This document shows, piece by piece, positions 7,370 to 14,388 of a stretch of 17,547 nt of DNA. The number at the start of each line of letters is the position of its first letter. Within the stretch, counting starts at the first letter, position 1. Source of the stretch: Gallionellaceae bacterium (GTDB taxonomy: Bacteria; Pseudomonadota; Gammaproteobacteria; Burkholderiales; Gallionellaceae); contig JAKFXW010000188.1 of assembly GCA_021731185.1 (NCBI GenBank), positions 1 to 17,547 on the forward strand. Reading direction: 5' to 3'. The notes below the pieces were generated by a model that was not told where the DNA came from, made no database searches, and worked only from the letters and a program-made list of their open reading frames with translations. Position numbers and translations under genes: made by a program.

Positions 7370-8430
7370 CGCGCTCCATTTTAATTATGGCAGGCGGCAC
7401 GGGTGGGCATATTTTTCCGGCACTGGCGGTGGCAGATTGTTTACGCGCACAAGGTTGGCAGATTACCTGGTTGGGCGCGGCTCAGAGCATGGAGTCAGAC
7501 TTGGTGCCCAAGGCAGGCTATGAACTAGTGACCGTACGCTTTTCCGGCTTGCGTGGCAAAGGTCTGCTGCGAAAATTAATGCTGCCATTTAATTTGTTGA
7601 TCGCATTGTGGCAAAGCGCACTGACTATTTTGCATCATCGTCCGGACGTACTGCTGGGGATGGGAGGATACATTACCTTTCCGGGTGGCATGATGGGCGC
7701 GTTGCTACGTCGCCCGTTAATCATACATGAGCAAAATTCCATTGCAGGGCTGAGCAATAAATCCTTATCCCACTTCGCAACCCGCACCTTGACTGGCTTT
7801 CCAGAAGTCTTGCTAAATGCGGAGTGGTGCGGCAATCCAGTGCGTGCCAGCATCGCTGCACTGCCCAATCCAAAAATTCGCTACGCGTCACGCAGCGGCG
7901 TGTTGAATGTTCTGGTGTTGGGCGGCAGTCTCGGTGCGAAAGCAATTAATGAATGCCTCCCCTCCGCGTTGGCGTTGCTACCACTGGCTGTGCGTCCGCA
8001 TGTGCTGCATCAAACGGGCAAGCAGCATTTTTCTGTGACGCAAACACATTATAGTCAGGCCGAAATTAACGCCAACATCCAACCGTTTCTGGAGGACATG
8101 GCGCAACACTATGCGTGGGCCGATGTGGTGATTTGTCGTGCTGGGGCTTTAACTATCGCCGAGCTTGCGGCGGCGGGTGTGGCCAGCATACTCATCCCTT
8201 TTCCATTTGCAGTGGACGATCATCAGACCACGAATGCGCAGTTTTTGAGTGGCCATGCAGCGGCCATTTTGCTGCCGCAGCATGCCTTGAATGCACAACA
8301 TCTGGCAGATTTATTGCGCGGCTTAACACGAGAAAAAACATTGGTCATGGCACTAGCCGCACACGCTTTAGCTAAGCCGGATGCGGCTCGGCGCGTTGCT
8401 GAAGTGTGTTCAGAATTAGCGGAGATTTAA
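7366..8430 (+). CDS. murG: UDP-GlcNAc:lipid I N-acetylglucosaminyltransferase MurG
   Basis: Peripheral inner-membrane GT-B glycosyltransferase that converts lipid I to lipid II. From ATG 7366 the product is 354 residues, the typical length, and starts MTRSILIMAGGTGGHIFPALAVAD with the glycine-rich loop at residues 10-14. Further landmarks are MGGYITFPG, HEQNSIAGLSNK, VLVLGGSLGAKAINE and the UDP-GlcNAc site segment VICRAGALTIAELAAAG followed by PFAVDDHQTTNAQFL. A GTG at 7351 is in frame but lies in the repeat and would add five residues outside the conserved start. The ATG overlaps the stop of mini-ORF 2, so murG translation probably depends on ribosomes arriving from ftsW through the two mini-ORFs, or on the GGGGT run just upstream. 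Confidence 0.96.
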   Translation: MTRSILIMAGGTGGHIFPALAVADCLRAQGWQITWLGAAQSMESDLVPKAGYELVTVRFSGLRGKGLLRKLMLPFNLLIALWQSALTILHHRPDVLLGMGGYITFPGGMMGALLRRPLIIHEQNSIAGLSNKSLSHFATRTLTGFPEVLLNAEWCGNPVRASIAALPNPKIRYASRSGVLNVLVLGGSLGAKAINECLPSALALLPLAVRPHVLHQTGKQHFSVTQTHYSQAEINANIQPFLEDMAQHYAWADVVICRAGALTIAELAAAGVASILIPFPFAVDDHQTTNAQFLSGHAAAILLPQHALNAQHLADLLRGLTREKTLVMALAAHALAKPDAARRVAEVCSELAEI

Positions 8431-8436
8431 AACAGA

Positions 8437-9942
8437 ATGAAACATAAAGTTAAACATATTCATTTCGTAGGCATAGGCGGCTCCGGCATGAACGGCATTG
8501 CCGAGGTGCTGCTTAATCTCGGCTTTCAAATCAGCGGTTCGGATTTGGCTGATAACGCCATCACGCAGCGCTTGAAAAAATTGGGCGCGAAAGTTTTTAA
8601 AGGGCATGTGGTAAATAATTTAGTCGATGCTGATGCGGTGGTGGTATCCACTGCCATCGCAGCGGATAACCCGGAAGTGGTGGCTGCGCGTGCGCGCAAA
8701 ATTCCGATTGTGCCGCGCGCCATGATGTTGGCGGAATTGCTGCGTTTGCGCCAGGGCATTGCGGTAGCGGGGACGCACGGCAAAACCACGACTACCAGCC
8801 TCACTGCCAGTGTGTTGGCGAAGGGCGGCTTTGATCCAACTTTTGTGATTGGCGGCAGACTCAACAGTAGCGGTGTAAATGCCAAGTTGGGCACAGGCGA
8901 ATTCATTGTGGTAGAGGCGGATGAATCGGATGCATCGTTTTTATATTTGCAACCTATCCTGGCAGTGATTACCAATATTGATGCCGATCACATGGAAACC
9001 TACGGCCATGATTTTTCCAGACTGAAACAAGCGTTCATCGATTTTGCCGAGCATTTGCCGTTTTATGGCATGGCGATAGTGTGTATAGATGATGCGAATG
9101 TGCGCGACATTTTGCCGCGCATCAGCAAGCCAGTGACCACGTATGGATTTTCGGAAGAGGCGCAAATTCGCGCCGTGAATGTGCAGCATCATCATGGCTT
9201 GATGCGCTTCACCGCGCAATGTCGACAAAATGGTCAGCCGCGCGATTTGGACATCACCCTCAATTTACCGGGTTTGCATAACGTGCAAAACGCGCTCGCA
9301 GCAATAGCGGTTGGGTTGGAAGTGGGTGTGGAAGATGTGGCGATCATCAGCGCGCTGGCAGAATTTCAAGGCGTGGGGCGACGCTTCCAACGCTATGGTG
9401 AAATCAAGCTGCCATCCGCTGCTGCTGCGATTCCACATCGGCGCGCGGGGGAAAAAGAAATTGTCCCGCAAGGGGACAATGTGAATGAAACCAGTTTTAC
9501 TTTAATTGACGATTACGGTCATCACCCGGCAGAGATGGCAGCCACCATTGCCGCAGTGCGCGGGGCATTTCCCAATCGTCGTTTGTTGCTGGCATTTCAG
9601 CCGCATCGTTACACGCGCACCCGCGATCTGTTTGAAGACTTCGTCAAAATTTTAAGCGGTGTAGATGCGCTGCTGCTAACCGAAGTGTACGCCGCAGGAG
9701 AAACGCCCATCGTTGCTGCCGATGGTCGCGCCTTGATGCATGCACTGCGTGTGATCGGTCAAACTGAAGCCGTGTTCGTTGAGCAAATAGCAGAATTGCC
9801 GCAGATGATTTTGCATAGGGTGCGAGCGGGCGACGTGGTGCTGACCATGGGCGCAGGTTCAATTGGCAGCATCGCTACACAATTGCAAAACCTGGTGCAC
9901 ATCCCACAGGGGGACAATGAGATGGAATCGGCAGGCGTATGA
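8437..9942 (+). CDS. murC: UDP-MurNAc:L-alanine ligase MurC
   Basis: Cytoplasmic Mur ligase that adds the first stem-peptide residue, L-alanine. The protein has 501 residues, slightly longer than usual. It shows KHIHFVGIGGSGMNGIAEVL, the P-loop GTHGKTT at residues 112-118, EADESDASFL, NIDADHMETYGHD, LPGLHNVQNALAA, GVGRRFQRYGE, DDYGHHPAEM and QPHRYTRTRDLF. Two palindromic repeat copies are included: one read IVPQGDN near residue 343, inside an insertion of about 25 residues between RRFQRYGE and LIDDYGHHP, and one read IPQGDNE in the C-terminal tail after MGAGSIGSIATQL. The start is six bases after the murG stop, with only a distant GGAG as ribosome-binding site. The stop makes an ATGA overlap with the ORF that spans the next mobile element. 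Confidence 0.96.
   Translation: MKHKVKHIHFVGIGGSGMNGIAEVLLNLGFQISGSDLADNAITQRLKKLGAKVFKGHVVNNLVDADAVVVSTAIAADNPEVVAARARKIPIVPRAMMLAELLRLRQGIAVAGTHGKTTTTSLTASVLAKGGFDPTFVIGGRLNSSGVNAKLGTGEFIVVEADESDASFLYLQPILAVITNIDADHMETYGHDFSRLKQAFIDFAEHLPFYGMAIVCIDDANVRDILPRISKPVTTYGFSEEAQIRAVNVQHHHGLMRFTAQCRQNGQPRDLDITLNLPGLHNVQNALAAIAVGLEVGVEDVAIISALAEFQGVGRRFQRYGEIKLPSAAAAIPHRRAGEKEIVPQGDNVNETSFTLIDDYGHHPAEMAATIAAVRGAFPNRRLLLAFQPHRYTRTRDLFEDFVKILSGVDALLLTEVYAAGETPIVAADGRALMHALRVIGQTEAVFVEQIAELPQMILHRVRAGDVVLTMGAGSIGSIATQLQNLVHIPQGDNEMESAGV
9462..9481 (-). repeat. Palindromic repeat copy 6, in murC
   Basis: Inverted orientation, 18 of 20 match. Here the changes extend the pairing to a perfect 8-bp stem (ATTGTCCC 9460-9467 with GGGACAAT 9473-9480) and a 5-base loop. 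It is read as IVPQGDN. Confidence 0.85.
9900..9919 (-). repeat. Palindromic repeat copy 7, at the 3' end of murC
   Basis: Inverted orientation, 16 of 20 match, the most diverged copy. It is read as IPQGDNE in the C-terminal tail of MurC. Confidence 0.7.
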
Positions 9943-10259
9943 AGATGCCGAGGGAACCTCTGATTAAGTCCTCCATGAACCGCATTGCTGGCAAAATCGC
10001 GATGATCGCCAGGCGTGCGACGAAGGTCGTAGCCCGGACTACGATGCCGAGGAGCGCAACGTCGCGAGCGCGCGATTTTGCCGCAACCCTCACGGGCACT
10101 GGTTTTTCGGGCGGCCTGTCGCGTTGCGCTCGTTGCGAAGGGGATCGACCATTCGCTTCCTCGCACGCCTTGCATCCCATCCCGCAAAACCGAGTGTGCG
10201 GTCATGCGGGACTTAATCAGAGGTTCCCTGAACATATGAATATTTTGGCAAACAAATGA
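9939..10259 (+). CDS. 106-codon ORF spanning the MITE-like element
   Basis: The ORF starts MKMPREPLIKSS and ends PEHMNILANK. It has no recognised domain; most of it is the mobile element read in one frame, and it is rich in Arg, Ala and Cys in the way of non-selected GC-rich sequence. Its start overlaps the murC stop (ATGA 9939-9942) and its stop overlaps the murB ATG (ATGA 10256-10259). Removing the 279-bp element (93 codons exactly) would leave a 13-codon ORF in the same frame with both overlaps kept. It is likely a translated bridge, if translated at all; a functional protein is doubtful. Confidence 0.3.
   Translation: MKMPREPLIKSSMNRIAGKIAMIARRATKVVARTTMPRSATSRARDFAATLTGTGFSGGLSRCARCEGDRPFASSHALHPIPQNRVCGHAGLNQRFPEHMNILANK
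9951..10229. mobile_element. MITE-like non-autonomous element, 279 bp, 20-bp terminal inverted repeats
   Basis: The ends are exact inverted repeats: 9951-9970 (AGGGAACCTCTGATTAAGTC) and 10210-10229. Imperfect matching continues a few bases inward. An internal 12-bp inverted repeat (9990-10001 with 10071-10082, GGCAAAATCGCG) encloses a short CGTAG/CTACG hairpin. No transposase is encoded. I cannot see a clear target-site duplication, and I do not assign a transposon family. It lies in the short gap between murC and murB. Confidence 0.8.
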
Positions 10260-11248
10260 ACATGACTGAACCCACACAGTTTAGAGCTTCGGATTTGCGC
10301 GGAACATTGCGACAAAACGTAGGCATGAGTCGCTATACCAGTTGGCGTGCAGGGGGCTATGCCGAGCGAGTTTATCAACCTGCTGACAGGGACGATTTGC
10401 TGAAATTTTTGAACACGCTGCCTGCGCAAGAACCCTTGTTTGCTGTGGGTTTGGGCAGTAATTTGCTGGTGCGCGATGGCGGATTACGCGGCACGGTGTT
10501 GTTGCTGCACGCGGCATTAGATGAAATGCACATTCAAGCCGACGGCACGCTATATGTTGAAGCGGGCGTGCCCGGTGCAAAAATTGCGCGTTATGCAGCT
10601 ATGCATAATTTACGCGGTGCGGAATTTTTTGCTGGCATTCCCGGCACACTGGGCGGCATGTTGGCTATGAATGCAGGGTGTTATGGCAGTGAAACGTGGG
10701 ATGTGGTGAGTAGTGTGCAAACAGTTAATCGAGCTGGACAGATGTGTGTGCGTCACCCAGATGAATACGCTATTGATTATCGTTCGGTGATACTCAAGGA
10801 GCAGCAGACATTGTCCCCTTGTGGGACATCGCCTAAAACAAAAGTGGTTGTTGTATTGCCAGACCCGCATTTAGAAGAATTTTTTGTGAGCGCAAACTTG
10901 CAGCTTGCCAGTGGTGACGGTGCAGTTGCGCGTCAGGAAATTAAAGCACTGCTATCCAAACGCATTGCCAGCCAGCCGCTACAGTTGCCGAATGCCGGCT
11001 CGGTATTCCGCAACCCAGTGGGAGATTATGCAGCGCGTTTGATTGAACAGAGTGGCTTGAAAGGTCGTCAGATAGGTGGTGCGCGGGTTTCTGAGAAGCA
11101 CGCCAATTTTATCGTGAATGTGGGTCGTGCTAGCGCAGCAGATATTGAAAATTTAATTAACGAAGTGCAAGCCACTGTGCAGAAAAAAACAGGAGTGTTG
11201 CTGCATCCAGAAGTTCGAATCGTGGGAGTTGCGGGTGAAGGGAAATGA
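10256..11248 (+). CDS. murB: UDP-N-acetylenolpyruvylglucosamine reductase MurB
   Basis: FAD-dependent, NADPH-using reductase that completes UDP-MurNAc in the cytoplasm. The 330 residues include YTSWRAGGYAERVYQP and LGSNLLVRDGGLRG (FAD-binding type 4 fold), GIPGTLGGMLAMNAGCYGSE, NAGSVFRNP with the proton-donor serine near residue 249, and the C-terminal glutamate in LHPEVRIVG near residue 319. The MNAGCYG form resembles type II MurB, common in dcw-located genes. A palindromic repeat copy (TLSPCG) interrupts the region after YRSVILKE at about residue 185, in a loop before the strand EEFFVSANLQL. The ATG overlaps the stop of the upstream bridging ORF; a second ATG six bases later is an alternative. 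No clear ribosome-binding site precedes it, which favours coupled initiation. Confidence 0.95.
   Translation: MNMTEPTQFRASDLRGTLRQNVGMSRYTSWRAGGYAERVYQPADRDDLLKFLNTLPAQEPLFAVGLGSNLLVRDGGLRGTVLLLHAALDEMHIQADGTLYVEAGVPGAKIARYAAMHNLRGAEFFAGIPGTLGGMLAMNAGCYGSETWDVVSSVQTVNRAGQMCVRHPDEYAIDYRSVILKEQQTLSPCGTSPKTKVVVVLPDPHLEEFFVSANLQLASGDGAVARQEIKALLSKRIASQPLQLPNAGSVFRNPVGDYAARLIEQSGLKGRQIGGARVSEKHANFIVNVGRASAADIENLINEVQATVQKKTGVLLHPEVRIVGVAGEGK
10809..10828 (+). repeat. Palindromic repeat copy 8, in murB
   Basis: 19 of 20 match; the one change gives a GTCCC/GGGAC stem. It is read as TLSPCGT at about MurB residue 185. Confidence 0.9.
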
Positions 11249-11249
11249 G

Positions 11250-12176
11250 TTGAGTAATTTTGGCAAAGTCGCTGTGTTGCTGGGAGGCCGTTCCGCCGAG
11301 CGTGAAGTTTCGCTCAAAAGTGGGGCGGCAGTGTTAGCTGCGCTTAAAAAAAGCGGAGTGGATGCGCATGCGTTTGACCCTGCACAGCGACCCATGCAGC
11401 AATTGGTGGAGGATGGATTTCAGCGGGTATTTATCGCATTGCATGGACGTTATGGCGAAGATGGCACGGTGCAAGGCGCGCTGGAATTAATGAACTTACC
11501 CTACACCGGCAGCGGGGTAATGGCTTCGGCACTGGCGATGGATAAGTGGCGCACCAAGCTGGTGTGGCAGGCAGCAAGCTTGCCTGTGCCTGCATTTGAG
11601 ATGATTACTGCAAGCAGTGATTTGTCGGCAGTGGCAAAAAAATTGGGTCTGCCGTTGTTTGTAAAGCCAGCCAATGAAGGCTCTAGCGTGGGCATCAGCA
11701 AAGTAAAAAAGCTCAGTGATTTTCGTGCAGCCTATGACGAAGCCGCCAGGCACGACACCTTGGTGATGGCAGAAGCATTTATGGGCGGTGGCGAATATAC
11801 CGTGGCGATTTTAGGTGAGCGAGCGTTGCCAGTTATCAAGATTGAACCCGCCAATGAATTTTATGACTACGAGGCGAAATATTTGCGCGATGACACACGC
11901 TATCTTTGCCCCGCTGGTTTATCGGCAGCCGACGAAGCGGAAATGCGGCGATTAGCTTTGCAAGGTTTTGCATTGGTGGGTGGCCGAGGTTGGGGACGTG
12001 TGGATTTTTTAATGAGTACAGATGGCAAACCTTATCTGCTGGAAATTAATACTTCACCCGGTATGACCGATCATAGTTTAGTGCCAATGGCAGCGCGGCA
12101 TATGGGTATGAGCTTTGAGCAATTAGTGGAGCAAATTTTAGCGATGGCAACTTTGGAGTGGGCGCATGTGGGATAG
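11250..12176 (+). CDS. ddl: D-alanine:D-alanine ligase Ddl
   Basis: ATP-grasp enzyme that makes D-Ala-D-Ala for MurF. Conserved parts are KVAVLLGGRSAEREVSLKSG at the start, LHGRYGEDGTVQGALE, LPYTGSGVMASALAMDKWRTK, FVKPANEGSSVGISKV, GRVDFLM and EINTSPGMTDHSLVP. The start is uncertain because no ATG is available. TTG 11250 gives 308 residues beginning MSNFGKVAV, matches the family length and has AAGGGA about seven bases upstream; GTG 11235 (313 residues, with GGAG upstream) and TTG 11229 are in frame and overlap the end of murB. The product is a DdlB-type ligase by its place in the dcw cluster. The 3' end overlaps ftsQ by 11 bases. Confidence 0.94.
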   Translation: MSNFGKVAVLLGGRSAEREVSLKSGAAVLAALKKSGVDAHAFDPAQRPMQQLVEDGFQRVFIALHGRYGEDGTVQGALELMNLPYTGSGVMASALAMDKWRTKLVWQAASLPVPAFEMITASSDLSAVAKKLGLPLFVKPANEGSSVGISKVKKLSDFRAAYDEAARHDTLVMAEAFMGGGEYTVAILGERALPVIKIEPANEFYDYEAKYLRDDTRYLCPAGLSAADEAEMRRLALQGFALVGGRGWGRVDFLMSTDGKPYLLEINTSPGMTDHSLVPMAARHMGMSFEQLVEQILAMATLEWAHVG

Positions 12177-12990
12177 ACCACAACAATTAAATATGCTGAG
12201 TCGAGCCTTGTTTGGCTTGAGCTTGCTGCTGGCACTTTATGGTGCATTGCACTACCTGGTGCGCTTGCCTGCATTTAATTTGAGTGTGGTGCAGCTTGAG
12301 GCTGTGCCACTGAATGTGAACCTGGCGCAGATCGAGGCCGTGTTAGACAGCGAATTAAATGGGAATTTTTTTACAGTCGATCTGGAGCATCTGCAACAGA
12401 AACTCGAAGCCGTGCCTTGGGTGCGTAGAGCCCATGTGCGTCGCTATATACCCTGGCAATTGAAAATGACACTGGAGGAGCATGTAGCGTTGGCGCGCTG
12501 GGACATTGTCCCCTTGTGGGATAAAACTACTTGGGTCAATCAGCAAGGCGAATTATTTCAGGCGCAAATAAACGATAAAGATATTGCCGCAATTTTGCCA
12601 AATTTTTTGGGGTCGCCTGAGTCCGCTTTTGAAGTGACGCAAATGTATTTTGAATTTAAGCGGCTGTTGATGCCATTGAAGCAAACGATTTCGCATGTCA
12701 GCTTATCTCCGCGCCGTGCCTGGCAGGTGCGTTTGCAAAATGGCATGTTGCTGGATTTGGGGCGCGAAAAAGTTCTGTCACGACTCGCACGCTTTGTTGC
12801 GGTTTATCCGCAGAGTTTGGCCGCAGTACAAGGATCGGTGAATTACGTGGATTTGCGTTATCCAAATGGATTTGCGGTGAATATGCTGGGTGGAAACATG
12901 GGGAGTGCAAATTTAGCAGGCGGGAATGTTGCGGGCACGATGAAGAGTAATCGTATGCAACCAAAAAGCGTTTGGCTTGGAAAAATTTAG
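12166..12990 (+). CDS. ftsQ: Cell division protein FtsQ
   Basis: Bitopic inner-membrane divisome scaffold. The 274 residues have a short cytoplasmic N-terminus, a transmembrane helix (about residues 13-30, LFGLSLLLALYGALHYL), a POTRA domain (about 40-110, FNLSVVQLEAVPLNVNLAQIEAVL to PWVRRAHVRRYIPWQLKMTLEEHVALARW) and the FtsQ/DivIB beta domain (QQGELF, LSPRRAWQVRLQNGMLLDLG, NYVDLRYPNGFAV). A palindromic repeat copy read IVPLWD lies at about residues 113-119, exactly between VALARWD and the VNQQGELF strand, where relatives have a short turn. The C-terminal 35 residues after YPNGFAV are glycine- and asparagine-rich (GGNMGSANLAGGNVAG) and look like an unstructured tail. GGAG at 12155-12158 is a plausible ribosome-binding site. 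Confidence 0.94.
   Translation: MWDRPQQLNMLSRALFGLSLLLALYGALHYLVRLPAFNLSVVQLEAVPLNVNLAQIEAVLDSELNGNFFTVDLEHLQQKLEAVPWVRRAHVRRYIPWQLKMTLEEHVALARWDIVPLWDKTTWVNQQGELFQAQINDKDIAAILPNFLGSPESAFEVTQMYFEFKRLLMPLKQTISHVSLSPRRAWQVRLQNGMLLDLGREKVLSRLARFVAVYPQSLAAVQGSVNYVDLRYPNGFAVNMLGGNMGSANLAGGNVAGTMKSNRMQPKSVWLGKI
12504..12523 (+). repeat. Palindromic repeat copy 9, in ftsQ
   Basis: 18 of 20 match. It is read as IVPLWD at about FtsQ residues 114-119. Confidence 0.85.
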
Positions 12991-13023
12991 TATGCAAATA
13001 AAGTTTAGTTGCGGGAATAAATC

Positions 13024-14259
13024 ATGAGTAAAAGCAAAGAATCTAAAAATTTAATCGTTGCTTTGGATATAGGCACATCCAAAATTATCACCATTGTGGC
13101 CGAGGTTAACGCAGATGGAGCTTTGGCGGTGATAGGAGTAGGCACACATGAATCATCGGGCATGAAAAAAGGCATGGTGGTGGATATCGATGCAACGGTA
13201 GCAGCTATTCAGCGTTCTTTGGGCGACGCAGAGTTGATGGCAGATTGCAAAATTCGTGAGGTGTTCACGGGCATCGCGGGCGGCCATATTAAAAGTTCCA
13301 ATGCTAATGGCATGGTCAAAATAAAAGAAAAAGAGGTGACGCACACCGACATCGTGCGGGTGGTGGATACCGCCAGTTCAATCAGTCTGCCGGGGGATCA
13401 GCAAATTTTGCATATTTTGGAACAGGAATTCAGCATCGATGGTCAGGGCGGAATAAAACGACCACTCGGTATGAGCGGTATGCGCCTGGAAGTGGAAGTG
13501 CATATCGTGAGTGGCGCAGTTGCGGCGGTGCAAAATATTATCAAGTGTGTGCATCGCTGCGGATTGGAAGTCCCGCAAATTATTTTGCAGCCGCTTGCCT
13601 CCAGCAAGGCGGTGTTATCCGATGACGAACGTGATCTGGGCGTGTGCTTGGTGGACATCGGTGGTGGTACAACGGATGTGGCGGTTTTTACTGGCGGGGC
13701 AATTCGGCACACGGCGGTGATTCCCATTGCAGGCGATCAGATTACCAATGACATTGCGATGGCGTTACGCACGCCAACTAAGGATGCCGAGGACATAAAA
13801 ATAAAATATGGTTGCGCGCTACGCCAGCTGGCAGATGACGATCCGGTGGAAGTGCCAGGTGTGGGTGAACGCGGTACGCGCATGTTGTCGCGGCAAACTT
13901 TGGCAGAGGTAATCGAGCCGCGCATAGAGGAGCTGTATTCATTGGTGCAGGCTGAATTACGGCGTAGTGGTTTTGAAGACTTGCTGTCCTCCGGCATTGT
14001 TATCACGGGCGGCAGCAGTGCCATGCAAGGTATGGTGGAGTTAGGTGAGGAAATTTTTCACATGCCAGTTAGATTGGGTCTGCCGCAGTATACGGGTGGA
14101 TTGGCCGATGTGGTGCGGTCACCACGCTATTCCACGGGTATGGGTTTGCTGATGTATGGCTTGGAGCAGTATCAGGAAAATAAAACGACGCGCATGCAGT
14201 CTGGTTCGGTGAGCGATGTGTTTGCAAGGATGAAGGCGTGGTTTCAGGAAACATTCTAA
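13024..14259 (+). CDS. ftsA: Cell division protein FtsA
   Basis: Actin-like ATPase that tethers FtsZ to the membrane and recruits later divisome proteins. The 411 residues match the family length. NLIVALDIGTSKI is the phosphate-1 loop; GIAGGHIKSSNANGMV belongs to the 1C (SHS2-like) subdomain; VDIGGGTTDVAVF is the phosphate-2 loop; ITGGSSAMQGM is the adenosine motif. The C-terminal MKAWFQETF segment is the amphipathic membrane-targeting helix. The start ATG is 33 bases after the ftsQ stop, with only GGGA about nine bases upstream as a weak ribosome-binding site. Confidence 0.97.
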   Translation: MSKSKESKNLIVALDIGTSKIITIVAEVNADGALAVIGVGTHESSGMKKGMVVDIDATVAAIQRSLGDAELMADCKIREVFTGIAGGHIKSSNANGMVKIKEKEVTHTDIVRVVDTASSISLPGDQQILHILEQEFSIDGQGGIKRPLGMSGMRLEVEVHIVSGAVAAVQNIIKCVHRCGLEVPQIILQPLASSKAVLSDDERDLGVCLVDIGGGTTDVAVFTGGAIRHTAVIPIAGDQITNDIAMALRTPTKDAEDIKIKYGCALRQLADDDPVEVPGVGERGTRMLSRQTLAEVIEPRIEELYSLVQAELRRSGFEDLLSSGIVITGGSSAMQGMVELGEEIFHMPVRLGLPQYTGGLADVVRSPRYSTGMGLLMYGLEQYQENKTTRMQSGSVSDVFARMKAWFQETF

Positions 14260-14274
14260 TCTTGCTGGTTATTA

Positions 14275-14388
14275 AACTGCTGAAGGGCGCATCGCGGTGT
14301 TGAATCTTGGCTTGGAACACTCATTGACACCTGAGTCAACTCCGTTTCCTCGCCAAGATTCGCCTAGCGCTGCAGCCCTTAAGCAGTT
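14275..14388. repeat. 114-bp hairpin element between ftsA and ftsZ
   Basis: Four nested paired blocks are visible: AACTGCT/AGCAGTT with AAGGGC/GCCCTT at the base, GAATCTTGGC (14302-14311) with GCCAAGATTC (14352-14361), GGAA/TTCC (14314-14317 with 14346-14349), and an apical TTGAC/GTCAA (14324-14328 with 14335-14339) with a six-base loop. The unpaired stretches are of similar length on both sides. It lacks a following U-run, so it is not a classical terminator. It could be a dispersed hairpin element (MITE/REP-like) or a structured leader or processing site for ftsZ mRNA. Confidence 0.8.

Larger units (their letters stand above)
7175..7371 (+). repeat. Tandem 89-bp direct repeat between ftsW and murG
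   Basis: Unit 1 (7175-7263) and unit 2 (7264-7352) differ at only three bases, all in the last ten positions. A partial third unit of about 18 bases (7353-7371) runs into the murG start. Each unit carries the last bases of ftsW, an ATGA, the reverse complement of the ftsW 3' end, a small AACCT-TC-AGGTT palindrome and an A/T-rich end. The near identity indicates a recent duplication. It lengthens what was probably a direct ftsW/murG ATGA overlap. Confidence 0.95.

Noticed and set aside
9759..10277. A 172-codon open frame on the - strand across the murC end and the MITE.
   Set aside because: It is antisense to murC and the element, has no recognisable protein features, and is explained by GC-rich composition.
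686..12523. The repeated CATTGTCCCC units as a CRISPR array.
   Set aside because: Spacing is irregular (hundreds to thousands of bases), the units lie inside genes in both orientations, and no spacers or cas genes are present.
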